64,000 nt of DNA. It comes from Streptomyces sp. I05A-00742. GTDB taxonomy: Bacteria > Actinomycetota > Actinomycetes > Streptomycetales > Streptomycetaceae. The stretch spans positions 257,226 through 321,225 of the forward strand of contig NZ_JABETO010000004.1 in the NCBI RefSeq assembly GCF_013055795.1. The letters are read 5' to 3'. Under the pieces are notes generated by a model. The model was not told where the DNA came from. It did no database searches and saw only the letters and a list, made by a program, of their open reading frames with translations. Positions 54,234 through 63,823 of the stretch are shown here, piece after piece; the first letter of the stretch is position 1, and each line of letters starts with the position of its first letter. Position numbers and translations under genes: made by a program.

Positions 54234-54490
54234 GTCCACTGCCCTTCGGCCGCTCCGGCGAGCAGGAAGTCGGCCTCTCCGGCCTTCGCGCCTCTGATGA
54301 AGGTCTCCATCTCGCTGTGCGTGTAGATCAGCGCGGGCCCCTCCGGGTCCGTGGACTGGCGCAGCGCGACCCGGCCGTCTCTCAGACGCATGACCTCGAC
54401 GCAGCTTCCCCCGTTGCCGCCGCTCCACGGCTTGCGCCAGCCCTCGGTGCCGAGGTCGGTGGCGGGCATGCCGTTGTATATGCGATCCAT
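54230..54490 (-). CDS. DUF397 domain protein
   Basis: The 86-residue protein carries the DUF397 core, here W-RKPWSGGNGGSCVEVMRLRDG, followed by VALRQSTDPEGPALIYTHSEMETFIRGAKAGE. DUF397 proteins pair with the XRE regulator beside them and act in developmental and antibiotic control (whiJ/abaA-type loci). It begins three bases after the XRE gene ends. Confidence 0.94.
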   Translation of the reverse strand: MDRIYNGMPATDLGTEGWRKPWSGGNGGSCVEVMRLRDGRVALRQSTDPEGPALIYTHSEMETFIRGAKAGEADFLLAGAAEGQWT

Positions 54491-54493
54491 GGT

Positions 54494-55384
54494 TCAGATC
54501 TCCTTACGAATGCCACCCAGGAATGCCTTGGTGGTGTGTGCGGGCGCGGCCTGCGCGCACATCCGGTCCAGTGCCTCCAGGAAGGCCGAGACGTCCTCGC
54601 GCTGGTCGAAATAGGAAGCGCCGATGAGGTTTTCGGCGTACGCGATGTCCGGGAGCTCCTCGATGGGGAACCGGAAGATGTGGAACGGTCCGTACATCGC
54701 CGGGTGCGGCCCGGCGGCGAACGGGATGATCTGGAGCCTCACGTTCGGCATGGCGGTGGCCTCGACGAGCCGGGCGACCTGGCCCCGCATGACCTCGGGG
54801 CCGCCGATGGGGCGGCGCAGCACGGTCTCGTCCATCACCACCCACAGCAGGGGCGCGTTCTCCCGGGTGAGCAGGTTCTGCCGCTCGCGGCGGACGGCGA
54901 CGGCGCGCTCGATCTCCGCGTCCGGCGCGTGCGGCTGTCCCGCGCGGAGGACCGCCCGGGCGTAGTCCTCGGTCTGCAACAGGCCGGGGACGTAGTGCGG
55001 TTCGTAGGCGCGGATGAGGTTGGCCTCCCCCTCCAGGCTGACGAACGCGCTGAACCACTCGGGCAGGACATCACGGAAGCGGTGCCACCAGCCGGGGCGG
55101 TTGGCCTCCCGGGTGAGGGCGAGGAAGCCCTCGATCTCCGCCGGGTCGTCCACGCCGTAGATCCGCAGCAGCTTCTCCACGTACGGGACCTTCAGGCCGA
55201 CCTCGGCCTTCTCCATCCTGCGGATGGTGGCATGCGTGACGTCGAGCGCCCGCCCCGCCTCCTGGAAGGTGAGCCCCGCCTGCTCCCGCAGGTCGTGCAG
55301 CCGCTTGCCGAGTACGACACGCAGCACGGTCGGAGCGCCTGCCGCCCGCGCGTCCCCCACTGTCCCCTCCTCCTGCCCCGCCAA
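54494..55384 (-). CDS. XRE-family regulator with DUF5753 ligand-like domain
   Basis: A 296-residue protein. Residues about 22-80 form the HTH (LGKRLHDLREQAGLTFQEAGRALDVTHATIRRMEKAEVG). The remainder is the DUF5753 domain common to WhiJ-like regulators (LIRAYEPHYVPGLLQTEDYARAV; RRERQNLLTRENAPLLWVVMDE; LPDIAYAENLIGASYFD). It is divergent from an anti-sigma-like ATPase across a 121-base gap and is followed by DUF397 and methyltransferase genes. It probably represses this locus. Confidence 0.94.
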   Translation of the reverse strand: MAGQEEGTVGDARAAGAPTVLRVVLGKRLHDLREQAGLTFQEAGRALDVTHATIRRMEKAEVGLKVPYVEKLLRIYGVDDPAEIEGFLALTREANRPGWWHRFRDVLPEWFSAFVSLEGEANLIRAYEPHYVPGLLQTEDYARAVLRAGQPHAPDAEIERAVAVRRERQNLLTRENAPLLWVVMDETVLRRPIGGPEVMRGQVARLVEATAMPNVRLQIIPFAAGPHPAMYGPFHIFRFPIEELPDIAYAENLIGASYFDQREDVSAFLEALDRMCAQAAPAHTTKAFLGGIRKEI

Positions 55385-55505
55385 CTCCCGTCATATGCCC
55401 AGCAGTGTGCCATGCAGTCCGCAAAGCCGACAGGCTGCGCTTTCAATTCTGCAATTTACAGACTGAAGCTTGCCACACCTGACTCACATCGCACATAGTT
55501 GCGGA

Positions 55506-55976
55506 GTGGTCCCCTCCCAAGACGCACCTTTGCTGGGGCGCCGCGGCGGCTGCTTCGGCGGGCGCCCGCAGGTCGCCTACGCCTACGGGTTCAACTTCCC
55601 GGCCCTCAACGCCTCGGTCGCGGAGGCGCGAAGACAAGTCCTCGCCCGGCTGCGGGAGTGGGGCATCGACGAAACGGCCTGTGACGACGCCCGGTTGGTG
55701 GTGTCGGAGCTCTTCACCAACGCCGTGCGGCACACGGACAGCGACAAGGTCAGCTGCCAACTGCGGGTGAACGAGGTCCTGGTGCACATCGAGGTCGCGG
55801 ACCACGGCTGTGCCCCCACGGAACCGCGGGCGCGCTTCAGCGGGACGGACGAGGAGAGCGGGCGGGGGCTGCTGCTCGTCGGCGCCCTGTCGCAGGCCTG
55901 GGGAGTACGGCCGGACGAGGCCGGCCGCGGCCGGGTCGTCTGGGCGGAACTGCCGCACCGGCGGCTCGGTCCCTAG
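55506..55976 (+). CDS. ATP-binding regulatory protein (anti-sigma/RsbW-like histidine kinase fold)
   Basis: A 156-residue HATPase_c_2 protein with the N box DDARLVVSELFTNAVRH, the G1 box VEVADHGCAP (IEVADHG) and the G2 box ESGRGLLLVGAL. Such proteins bind or phosphorylate anti-sigma antagonists, or work with XRE/DUF397 pairs in Streptomyces development. I place the start at the GTG at 55506. It is divergent from the XRE gene, completing the usual whiJ/abaA-type set. Confidence 0.92.
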   Translation: MVPSQDAPLLGRRGGCFGGRPQVAYAYGFNFPALNASVAEARRQVLARLREWGIDETACDDARLVVSELFTNAVRHTDSDKVSCQLRVNEVLVHIEVADHGCAPTEPRARFSGTDEESGRGLLLVGALSQAWGVRPDEAGRGRVVWAELPHRRLGP

Positions 55977-56073
55977 GCTCGGCCCCTGGGCGTCCCCGGG
56001 CGGGGCCCGCCCCGCCCGCATCACCGACGTTCCGCCCGCACCACCGGCGCGGGGACCGCGGCTCCGCCGTCCG

Positions 56074-56127
56074 ACGGTCTGTGCCCCGGCACCTCCCCGC
56101 GAAGGGAGGTGCCGGGGCACAGACCGT
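56074..56127. terminator. Strong bidirectional terminator between convergent genes
   Basis: A perfect 24-bp stem (arms 56074-56097 and 56104-56127) with a 6-nt CGCGAA loop lies between the ATPase gene (ends 55976) and the SGNH hydrolase gene on the other strand (ends 56154). It is the longest perfect hairpin I found in the window. Confidence 0.9.
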
Positions 56128-56153
56128 CGTTCCCCCAAGCCTTCCGCAGCCCT

Positions 56154-56945
56154 CTACAGCGGCAGCAGGTCCGGCCGCTTGGGCTCCACGTGGTCGCCCG
56201 ACGACTCCCCGCGCAGCCGCCGCCCGATCCACGGGACCAGGTGCTCCCGCGCCCAGTGGATGTTGTCCCGCCGCACCTCGGCCGGCGTCCGCTGCCCCTC
56301 CGCCGGCCACGGCTGGTCCGGGTCGGCCGGCACCGAGAGGCCGAGGACCTGGGCCGCGCGCAGCGCCACCCGGGTGTGCCCGTCGGGCGAGAGGTGGAGC
56401 CGGTCGTCGCTCCAGGCCCGCCGGTCCTGCACCGAGCGCAGCGACCACAGGTCGAGCACCGGACAGTCGTGCCGGTCCGCGATGGCGCGGACGTGGGCGG
56501 TGTAGGTGGCGATCTTGCCCCGCAGATGCTTCAGGACCGGTACGTCGCGTGTGTCGAAGCCGGTGCACACCAGCACCGTGCCGACGGAGGCCCGGAGGTC
56601 GGCCACGGCCGCCTCGTAGCGCTCGGCCACGTCGTCCGGGTCGGACCCCGGCCGCAGGATGTCGTTGCCCCCCGCGCAGAACGTGACCAGGCCGGGTGCG
56701 AGCTCCTTCGCCCGCGGCACCTGTTCCTCGACGATCTGGTCGAGGAGCCTGCCGCGCACCGCCAGGTTGGCGTAGCGGAAGGTGTGCTCCTCCTGTTGGT
56801 CGGCCAGGAGTACGGCCAGTCGGTCGGCCCAGCCGATGAACGAGTCGCCGGGACCCGGGTCGCCGACGCCCTCGGTGAAGCTGTCCCCGACGGCTGCGTA
56901 CGACCCGATCGCGCTCTTGCTCATTGAATTCGAATCGTCTGCCAC
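56154..56945 (-). CDS. SGNH/GDSL-family hydrolase
   Basis: A 263-residue SGNH esterase/lipase. Block I is AVGDSFTEGVGD with the nucleophile Ser, the block II Gly lies in NLAVRGRLLDQIV, block III is FCAGGNDIL with the oxyanion Asn, and block V is DRLHLSPDGH with the catalytic Asp/His. There is no signal peptide, so it is probably cytosolic. The GTG at 56945 is the likely start, with a GGAGGA unusually far upstream; the ATG at 56924 is an alternative. Confidence 0.92.
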   Translation of the reverse strand: MADDSNSMSKSAIGSYAAVGDSFTEGVGDPGPGDSFIGWADRLAVLLADQQEEHTFRYANLAVRGRLLDQIVEEQVPRAKELAPGLVTFCAGGNDILRPGSDPDDVAERYEAAVADLRASVGTVLVCTGFDTRDVPVLKHLRGKIATYTAHVRAIADRHDCPVLDLWSLRSVQDRRAWSDDRLHLSPDGHTRVALRAAQVLGLSVPADPDQPWPAEGQRTPAEVRRDNIHWAREHLVPWIGRRLRGESSGDHVEPKRPDLLPL

Positions 56946-57113
56946 GTCAGCACATCATTCCTCCTCCCAAGTGACCTACGCCACCGTAACCAGGGGTTGA
57001 CGTGCAGTGATGTATCCCACCCCAATTGAGTCACCTCTCGCGGAATACGCGGACGTAGGGTCGTACCGGCGCCGCATGCCGACCGGTGCCGCCGGCCGAC
57101 CAGAGGAGCGCCC

Positions 57114-57908
57114 GTGACCCAGACGCCACACGTCCCCGCCACCGAGCCCCTGCTGGCGGGGGTCCTCAACTTCCGCGACCTGGGCGGGCTCCCGGCCGCC
57201 GGCGGGCGGCGGGTACGGCCCGGCGTCCTCTTCCGCAGCGGCCACCTCGCCCGGGCCACCGAGGCGGACACGGCGTTCCTCGGCTCGCTGGGCCTGCACA
57301 CCGTCTTCGACTTCCGCAACTCCGCCGACATCGCGGACCAGGGCCCGGACGTCACCCTGCCCGGCGTGCGGAACGTCAACCTCCCCATGAGCGACCCCGC
57401 GGACGGCACCGAGTTCTGGCGGATGGTCCACGGGGGCGGCCCGGAGCAGCTGCGCTCCCTCCTCGCCGAGGGCCGGGCGGCCGCCCGGATGACCGGCTCC
57501 TACCGGGCGATCATCACCCACCGGACCGCCGAACACAGCCGTATGCTCCACTCCCTCGCCGACGGCGACCTCCCCGCCCTCATGCACTGCGCCGCCGGCA
57601 AGGACCGCGCCGGCCTCGCCGTCGCCGTCACCCTGCTCGCCCTCGGCGTCCCCCGCGACGCCGTCGAGGCGGACTACCTGCTGTCCGACGCGCCCCACCG
57701 GCGGTTCCCCGTACGACGGGACGTCGAGTCCTCGCCCGAGGCGATGGAGCTGCTCTCGCCGCTGTTCGCGGCGCGGACGGAGTACCTGGCGGAGGCGTTC
57801 GCGACCATCGACGGCACATGGGGGTCGGTGGACCGGTACCTCGCCGAGGGCCTGGGCTTCACCCCGGAGAGCCGGGAACGGCTGCGGGAGCGCATGCTGA
57901 CCGGCTGA
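57114..57908 (+). CDS. Tyrosine/serine protein phosphatase (LipA/PtpB-like)
   Basis: A 264-residue phosphatase with the P-loop HCAAGKDRAG (CX5R with Cys and Arg, and the Lys/Asp seen in lipid- and Tyr-phosphatase hybrids) near residue 161, and an N-terminal NFRDLGGLPAAGGRRVRPGVLFRSGHL typical of the family that includes mycobacterial PtpB. It removes phosphate from Tyr/Ser proteins or phosphoinositides. GTG at 57114 follows GGAG. It is 87 bases upstream of the NACHT gene, probably a separate unit. Confidence 0.92.
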   Translation: MTQTPHVPATEPLLAGVLNFRDLGGLPAAGGRRVRPGVLFRSGHLARATEADTAFLGSLGLHTVFDFRNSADIADQGPDVTLPGVRNVNLPMSDPADGTEFWRMVHGGGPEQLRSLLAEGRAAARMTGSYRAIITHRTAEHSRMLHSLADGDLPALMHCAAGKDRAGLAVAVTLLALGVPRDAVEADYLLSDAPHRRFPVRRDVESSPEAMELLSPLFAARTEYLAEAFATIDGTWGSVDRYLAEGLGFTPESRERLRERMLTG

Positions 57909-57995
57909 GGCGCCGCCCCGGGGAGCGTCCCCCGGGAACAGAGAACCGACTGCCGCCGCTGTAACTACGGCCGCCGACACGTCGTTTCACTCGGT

Positions 57996-60332
57996 ATGCG
58001 CTGGCGATGGACGGTGACCTGGGCGCTGTGCGCCGCGGTCACGTGCGGTTTGCTGTGGGTGTGGCCGCTGCGGGATCCGGCCCGGATCTCCGCCGCCGCA
58101 GCGGTGGTGAGCGCTGTCGTCGCCCTGTTCGGCGTGGTGTCCGTGTGGGCCCGGCGCGCGGAGCGCAGCCGTGCGCACTCCAGCGGCGGGCAAGTCGCGG
58201 ACGCGGCCGAGGTGCTGGCCCGTACGGTCCGCCGGCAGTGGGAGGAGGAGGCGGTTCTCCGGCAGCTGTACGACCCGGAGCCGCTGCGCCTGGTCTGGTC
58301 GGACTGTTCCCACCCGGGAGTGTCCGACCACCGTCAGCTGGTGGGCACGCAGGTGGTCTGCCGGGCCGGTGGACCGGAGGAGGAACTGGCCGGGGCGTTC
58401 AGGTCGCTGGCGCGCCGGCGCCTGGTGGTGCTGGGTCCGGGAGAGTCGGGGAAGACGACCTTCGCCGTCCTCCTCCTGCTCGCCCTGCTGCGCACGCGCG
58501 CCACCGGCGACCCGGTTCCCGTGCTCTTCTCGCTTTCCTCCTTCGACCCCGCGCGCGAGAGCGCCGGGGACTGGCTGCGCCGCCGGATCGGTGCGGACTA
58601 TCCGGCGATGACCGACACCGAGCACTACGGGGCCAGCGTCATCGAGGACCTCCTCACCGACCGCCTCCTGATCCCCGTGCTCGACGGTCTCGACGAACTC
58701 CCCGAGCGGAGCCGGGCGGCAGCCCTGGCCTCCCTCAACGACACCCTGCCCTCCGACACTCCCCTCGTCCTCACCTGCCGCACCGACGACTATGTGCGAG
58801 CGGTGGCGGAGAGCGGCGTCCTGACCGGAGCGGCGGTCCTGGAATCCGCGCCCGTACGCGCCGACGACGCCCTCGCCCTCCTGCGGCTGGCCACGCCGCC
58901 GGGGCCCCGTCAGCAGGGCTGGGACGCCCTGGCCGACCACCTCGTTCACCACCCGCGGGCCCCTGCGGCCCAAGCCCTGGCGAGCCCGCTGATGGTGGCT
59001 CTCACCCGGTCCGTCTACGCCGACGACGACAACGATCCCGCCGAACTCCTCGACACCCGGCGCTTCTCCGCACCCTCCGATATCGAACGCCACCTCCTCG
59101 ACGCGCTCGTCCCGGCTCTCTACCGACGCGCCCGAAGGCAGCGCCCCGACCGCGGCTGGGACCCCCGCCGGGCCCAGGAGCACCTCGCCCGTATCGCGAC
59201 GGGGATGCATGCCCAGGGCACCTACGACCTGGCGTGGTGGCAGCTCTACCGGTGGACCCCGGCCCTCGCCGGAGCGTGGCGGCGCGCGGGAACGTGGGCC
59301 CTCGTCACATGCGCCGGGTTCATGCTGGCCACAGCGTTCCAGGTGGCCGTCCTGACTGTGCCCTCGTGGTCGGAGGCCCTGCGGTGGTTCCCCCAGTCGC
59401 TGTTGGAAAGCCTCATCTGCCTCGCGGTACTCGCTCTCGGCGGCCTGATCACCGTGCGGAGAAGCAGCCTGGCGCACACTTCCGCCACCGCTGCCGTCGT
59501 CTCCTTGTGCGGTGGCCTCGCGGCCCTGCCGTCGTCGTGGTCCTACTACCGCGGAGGCGTTCCCGGAACAGTGCCCGCGGCCGCCGTCGGCTTCTTCTGT
59601 TTCAGCATGTGGCTCGTCATGCTGGGCGCGGGGCTGCCGTCCCCTCCCCGCACCCCGAGCCGGAGCCGCCCCGCCCGGAGGCACTGGCGCAGACAACTGA
59701 TCCGCGCGCTCGTCCTCGTCATCGGCATCGCCACCATCAGCGAAACCGTCTTCACCGGCTACACCATGGCCGGGTTCGATGACGTCGTCCCGCCCGGGAC
59801 CGTGCCCTGGGGACTGGTGATCGGCATCGTGGCGGGCATCAGCCTGGCCGCCCTGGACTGGATCCGGGACCCGTCCACCGCCGACGACGTGGCGACAGCC
59901 GCGTCCTCCGTCCGGGCGGACCGCCTGGTCTCACTGATCAGTGGAGCGGCCTGCGCGGTCGTCTTCCTCATCCCGGACGGCGCCATACGGGCCCTGCCCT
60001 GGGTCCCGTCCGACCCGCTGCGCACCACCACGTTCGCCGCCGTCGCCGGCCTCCTCCACGGCGGCCTCTGGGGTTCGGTCCTCGCCCTGACCGCCCACTC
60101 CTGGCCCCACTACACCCTCGCCCGCCTCCTCCTCGCCGCCCGCGACGAACTCCCCTGGCGGCTCCAGGCGTTCCTCGCCGACGCGCACCGGCTCGGCATC
60201 CTCCGCCAGGTCGGGCCCGTCTACCAATTCCGCCACGCCCGGCTGCAACACCACCTGGCCACCCGCCCCGCCCTCCCCACCCCCCGCACGGACCGTACCG
60301 ACCCCGTACGGCCGCCCGCACCCCGCGGCTAG
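57996..60332 (+). CDS. Membrane-bound NACHT-domain NTPase
   Basis: A 778-residue STAND NTPase. Two TM helices at residues about 7-24 and 33-51 (TWALCAAVTCGLLWVW; ISAAAAVVSAVVALFGVVSV) precede a NACHT domain with Walker A GPGESGKTT (147-155), Walker B LLIPVLDGLDELP (about 225-237), and the CRTDDY sensor region. Instead of repeats, the C-terminal half has several hydrophobic helices (about 430-660). A short tail, QVGPVYQFRHARLQHHLA, resembles the end of the winged-helix part. NACHT proteins in bacteria include phage-defence and signalling receptors; the role of this membrane type is unknown. Confidence 0.9.
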   Translation: MRWRWTVTWALCAAVTCGLLWVWPLRDPARISAAAAVVSAVVALFGVVSVWARRAERSRAHSSGGQVADAAEVLARTVRRQWEEEAVLRQLYDPEPLRLVWSDCSHPGVSDHRQLVGTQVVCRAGGPEEELAGAFRSLARRRLVVLGPGESGKTTFAVLLLLALLRTRATGDPVPVLFSLSSFDPARESAGDWLRRRIGADYPAMTDTEHYGASVIEDLLTDRLLIPVLDGLDELPERSRAAALASLNDTLPSDTPLVLTCRTDDYVRAVAESGVLTGAAVLESAPVRADDALALLRLATPPGPRQQGWDALADHLVHHPRAPAAQALASPLMVALTRSVYADDDNDPAELLDTRRFSAPSDIERHLLDALVPALYRRARRQRPDRGWDPRRAQEHLARIATGMHAQGTYDLAWWQLYRWTPALAGAWRRAGTWALVTCAGFMLATAFQVAVLTVPSWSEALRWFPQSLLESLICLAVLALGGLITVRRSSLAHTSATAAVVSLCGGLAALPSSWSYYRGGVPGTVPAAAVGFFCFSMWLVMLGAGLPSPPRTPSRSRPARRHWRRQLIRALVLVIGIATISETVFTGYTMAGFDDVVPPGTVPWGLVIGIVAGISLAALDWIRDPSTADDVATAASSVRADRLVSLISGAACAVVFLIPDGAIRALPWVPSDPLRTTTFAAVAGLLHGGLWGSVLALTAHSWPHYTLARLLLAARDELPWRLQAFLADAHRLGILRQVGPVYQFRHARLQHHLATRPALPTPRTDRTDPVRPPAPRG

Positions 60333-60400
60333 CGGTCGTCCAGTCGACCCGATATCGGCGACAACGAAGGGGCGTCATCATCGCGGTCATTCCGGCCGGT

Positions 60401-61807
60401 CTATTTACTCTGCAACGCCTGCTTCACCAACGTCCGTCCGAAGTCCCACATCAATGACCCGCCGCCGTGCGCCTCGTCCATCACCGCGGTGAACGCCGCC
60501 ACGAAGCGGTCCACTTCGGCCTCCCCGATGATCAGCGGCGGGATCAGCTTGATGACTTCCAGGTGGTCGCCCGACACCTGGGTGAGGATGCGGTGCTTCT
60601 GGAGCAGTGGTACGACCACCATCTGGGCGAAGAGGCCCTTGCGGGCGGCCTGGAGCATGGTCCAGCGGCCGCGCAGGGCGAGGGACTTGGGGCGGCCGAA
60701 CTCGATGCCGATCATCAGGCCACGGCCGCGGACGTCGTGCAGCAGCTCGTACTTGTCGACCAGCGCGGCCAGCCGGGAGCGGAGCAGGTCGCCGGTGGTG
60801 CGGGCGTTGTCGACGACGCGCTCGTCCTCCATGACGGACAGCACCGCGAGGCCGGCGGCCATGGCCTGGGCGTTGGAGCCGAAACTGGCGGAGTGGACGA
60901 GGACGCGGTCCATGGAGGAGTAGACCTTTTTGAAGATCCACTCCTTGCCGAGGGTGGCGCCGACCGGGACGTAGCCGCCGGACAGGGACTTGGCCACGCA
61001 CACCAGGTCCGGTTCGACACCGGGCTCGTGCTGGTGGGCGTAGAACATCCCCGTGCGCCCGAGCCCCGTCTGCACCTCGTCGGCGATGAGCAGCGCCTTG
61101 TGCCGGTGCAGCAGTTCCTGGGCGGCGCGCAGGAAGCCGGGCGGGGTCATGTGGACGCCCTTGCCCTGGATGGGCTCGACGACGAAGGCGGCGACGTCGC
61201 CGCGCCGCAGCTCCCGTTCCAGCGCGTCGAGGTCGCCCAGCTCGATCGCGGTGTCGGGGAGCAGCGGCGCGAAGCCGTCGCGGAATCCGTTCTCGCCGTT
61301 GACCGACAGCGATCCGGTGGTCAGCCCGTGGAAGGCGTGCGCGCAGTACAGGATCCGCGGCTTGCCGGTGGCGTAGCGGGCGAACTTGAGGGCGGTCTCG
61401 ACCGCCTCGGTGCCGCTGTTGCCGAAGAACACCCGGTCCAGGTGGGGCGAGTACGCGAGCAGCTTCTCGGCGAGCAGGCCGGGCAGCGGCGGGCAGTCGA
61501 AGCGGGTGAGGTCGGCGAGCGAGGCGTCCAGGACGTCGTGCAGGGCCTTGCGGACGACGGGGTGGTGGCGGCCGAGGCCCATCACCCCGAAGCCGGCGAG
61601 CATATCGAGGTAGTCGTTGCCGTCGGCGTCCCAGAAGTGGGCGCCCTCGGCCCGCTCGTAGACCTTGTCGAAGCCGATGGTGTGGAGCATCCGGGGCAGC
61701 TGGTGGTTGAGGTGCCGCGTGTGCAGCTCATACCGTTCCCCGCCGCGCTCGGCGAGCAGCCGGGCGAGGTCGAAGCCCTTGGCGTCCTCGGTGGGTCCGA
61801 CGGTCAT
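60401..61807 (-). CDS. hpnO: Class III aminotransferase, probably hopanoid-pathway HpnO
   Basis: A PLP enzyme of 468 residues with [18 protein letters not shown], the PLP Asp243 in [15 protein letters not shown], and the Schiff-base Lys273 in [13 protein letters not shown]. The family includes acetylornithine and other omega-amino transaminases. Here the ATG overlaps the dxs stop as ATGA. Its place next to dxs and ispG on one strand is the end of the actinobacterial hopanoid cluster, where HpnO makes aminobacteriohopanetriol from a ribosyl/aldehyde intermediate. The enzyme class is sure; the substrate is inferred from that gene order. Confidence 0.85.
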   Translation of the reverse strand: MTVGPTEDAKGFDLARLLAERGGERYELHTRHLNHQLPRMLHTIGFDKVYERAEGAHFWDADGNDYLDMLAGFGVMGLGRHHPVVRKALHDVLDASLADLTRFDCPPLPGLLAEKLLAYSPHLDRVFFGNSGTEAVETALKFARYATGKPRILYCAHAFHGLTTGSLSVNGENGFRDGFAPLLPDTAIELGDLDALERELRRGDVAAFVVEPIQGKGVHMTPPGFLRAAQELLHRHKALLIADEVQTGLGRTGMFYAHQHEPGVEPDLVCVAKSLSGGYVPVGATLGKEWIFKKVYSSMDRVLVHSASFGSNAQAMAAGLAVLSVMEDERVVDNARTTGDLLRSRLAALVDKYELLHDVRGRGLMIGIEFGRPKSLALRGRWTMLQAARKGLFAQMVVVPLLQKHRILTQVSGDHLEVIKLIPPLIIGEAEVDRFVAAFTAVMDEAHGGGSLMWDFGRTLVKQALQSK

Positions 61808-63729
61808 ACGCTCTCCTTACGCGCCGGGGCGGCGGCCCGGCCCGGGTCCCTCCCGACGTCCTTGCGGGCCAGGACCGCGCTGATCCGGCCGGCGATCTCG
61901 GCGGGGGTGAGCCCCAGGTCGGCGAGGACCTCGGAGCGCTTGGCGTGGGCGAGGAACTGCTCGGGAACGCCGATGGTCTCCAGGGGCAGGTCCACGTCCG
62001 CGTCGCGCAGCGCCTGGGCGACGGCCCAGCCCACCCCTCCGGTCCGGCTGTTGTCCTCGACGACCGCCACCATCCGGTGGCCGGCGGCAAGGGCGGGCAT
62101 TTCCGGGTCGACCGGTTTGACCCAGCAGGGGTCGACGACGGTGCAGCCGGTGCCACGCGCGGCCAGCAGGTCGGCGGCCTCCAGCGCCACCTCGGCCATC
62201 GTGCCCACGGAGACGAGCAGGACGTCGGGGGTCTCGGGGCGGGTCAGTACGTCCATGCCGCCGACGCGGTCCACGGCCGGGATGTCCGGGCCGACGGTCG
62301 CCTTGGGGAAGCGCACGACGGTGGGGGCGTCCGAGATGTCGACGGCCTCGCGGAGCTGGGTGCGCAGCCGGGTCGCGTCGCGCGGGGCGGCGATCCGCAG
62401 GCCGGGGACGACCTGGAGAACCGACATGTCCCACATGCCGTTGTGGCTGGGCCCGTCGGTGCCGGTGATCCCGGCCCGGTCGAGGACGAAGGTGACACCG
62501 CACTTGTGCAGGGCCACGTCCATGAGCACCTGGTCGAAGGCGCGGTTGAGGAACGTCGCGTAGACGGCGAAGACGGGGTGCAGGCCGCCGGTCGCCAGCC
62601 CGGCCGCCGACGTCGCGGCGTGCTGTTCGGCGATGCCCACGTCCCAGACCCGGTCCGGGTACGCCGCGGCGAACCCGGTGAGGCCGACGGGGTGGAGCAT
62701 CGCCGCGGTGAGCGCCACCACGTCCGGCCGCTCGGCGCCGATGCGGACCATCTCGTCGCCGAAGACCGAGGTCCACGACGTGCCGGTGGCGGGGGTCAGC
62801 GGCTCGCCGGTGAGCGAGTTCATCACCCCGACGGTGTGGAAGCGGTCCGCCTCGTCCTCCAGCGCGGGCCGGTAGCCGCGGCCCTTCTCGGTGCGGCAGT
62901 GCACGAGGACGGGACCGTGGAAGCGCTTGGCGCGGCGCAGCGCGGACTCCACCGCGGCGACGTCGTGCCCGTCTATCGGGCCGAGGTATTTCAGGCCCAG
63001 GTCCTCGAACATGCCCTGCGGCGCGAAGGCGTCCTTGAAGCCCTTCTTCGCGCCGTGCAGCGACTCGTAGAGGGGCTTGCCGATCAGGGGCAGCCCCTGG
63101 ATCGTCTCCTTGCCGCGGGCGAGGAAACGCTCGTAGCCGTCGGTGGTGCGCAGGGTGGCCAGGTGGTCGGCGAGGCCGCCGATGGTGGGCGCGTAGGAGC
63201 GCTCGTTGTCGTTGACGACGATGATCAGCTGCCGGTCCTTGGCGGCGGCGATGTTGTTGAGCGCCTCCCAGGCCATGCCGCCGGTGAGCGCGCCGTCCCC
63301 GATGACGGCGACGACGTGCCGGTTCCAGTGGCCGAGCACCTGGTTGGCCTTGGCGAGGCCGTCGGCCCAGCTCAGGACGGTCGAGGCGTGGCTGTTCTCG
63401 ATGACGTCGTGCTCGGACTCCTCGCGCGAGGGATAGCCGGAGAGGCCGCCCTTGCTGCGCAGCTTGGAGAAGTCCTGACGTCCCGTCAGGAGCTTGTGGA
63501 CGTACGACTGGTGCCCGGTGTCCCAGAGGACGCGGTCGGAGGGCGAGTCGAAGGAGCGGTGCAGGGCGATGGTGAGCTCCACCACGCCGAGGTTCGGCCC
63601 GAGGTGGCCGCCCGTCCTGGCCACGGCGTGCACCAGGAAGTGGCGGATCTCCTCCGCGAGTTCGTTCAGGTCCTCCGTGCCCAGTGCTTTCAGGTCCCGC
63701 GGACCGCGGATGTTCTCCAGCAGCGACAC
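61804..63729 (-). CDS. dxs: 1-deoxy-D-xylulose-5-phosphate synthase
   Basis: DXS joins pyruvate and glyceraldehyde-3-phosphate, the first step of the MEP isoprenoid route. The 641-residue TPP enzyme has [19 protein letters not shown], the TPP motif [16 protein letters not shown]...[21 protein letters not shown] with the catalytic Glu, and [15 protein letters not shown]. All are standard. It lies in one operon with hpnO (4-nt overlap) and 94 bases downstream of ispG. As Streptomyces usually has another dxs, this one probably feeds hopanoid synthesis. Confidence 0.97.
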   Translation of the reverse strand: MSLLENIRGPRDLKALGTEDLNELAEEIRHFLVHAVARTGGHLGPNLGVVELTIALHRSFDSPSDRVLWDTGHQSYVHKLLTGRQDFSKLRSKGGLSGYPSREESEHDVIENSHASTVLSWADGLAKANQVLGHWNRHVVAVIGDGALTGGMAWEALNNIAAAKDRQLIIVVNDNERSYAPTIGGLADHLATLRTTDGYERFLARGKETIQGLPLIGKPLYESLHGAKKGFKDAFAPQGMFEDLGLKYLGPIDGHDVAAVESALRRAKRFHGPVLVHCRTEKGRGYRPALEDEADRFHTVGVMNSLTGEPLTPATGTSWTSVFGDEMVRIGAERPDVVALTAAMLHPVGLTGFAAAYPDRVWDVGIAEQHAATSAAGLATGGLHPVFAVYATFLNRAFDQVLMDVALHKCGVTFVLDRAGITGTDGPSHNGMWDMSVLQVVPGLRIAAPRDATRLRTQLREAVDISDAPTVVRFPKATVGPDIPAVDRVGGMDVLTRPETPDVLLVSVGTMAEVALEAADLLAARGTGCTVVDPCWVKPVDPEMPALAAGHRMVAVVEDNSRTGGVGWAVAQALRDADVDLPLETIGVPEQFLAHAKRSEVLADLGLTPAEIAGRISAVLARKDVGRDPGRAAAPARKESV

Positions 63730-63823
63730 GCCGGCCCCCTCCTTCGCTCAGTCGGCTCGTCTTCCCGGGTCTCCCCGGGCCCGCCCGGCCCCGTCCGTGC
63801 CGGGTCTCTCCCGTCGGTGCTCG

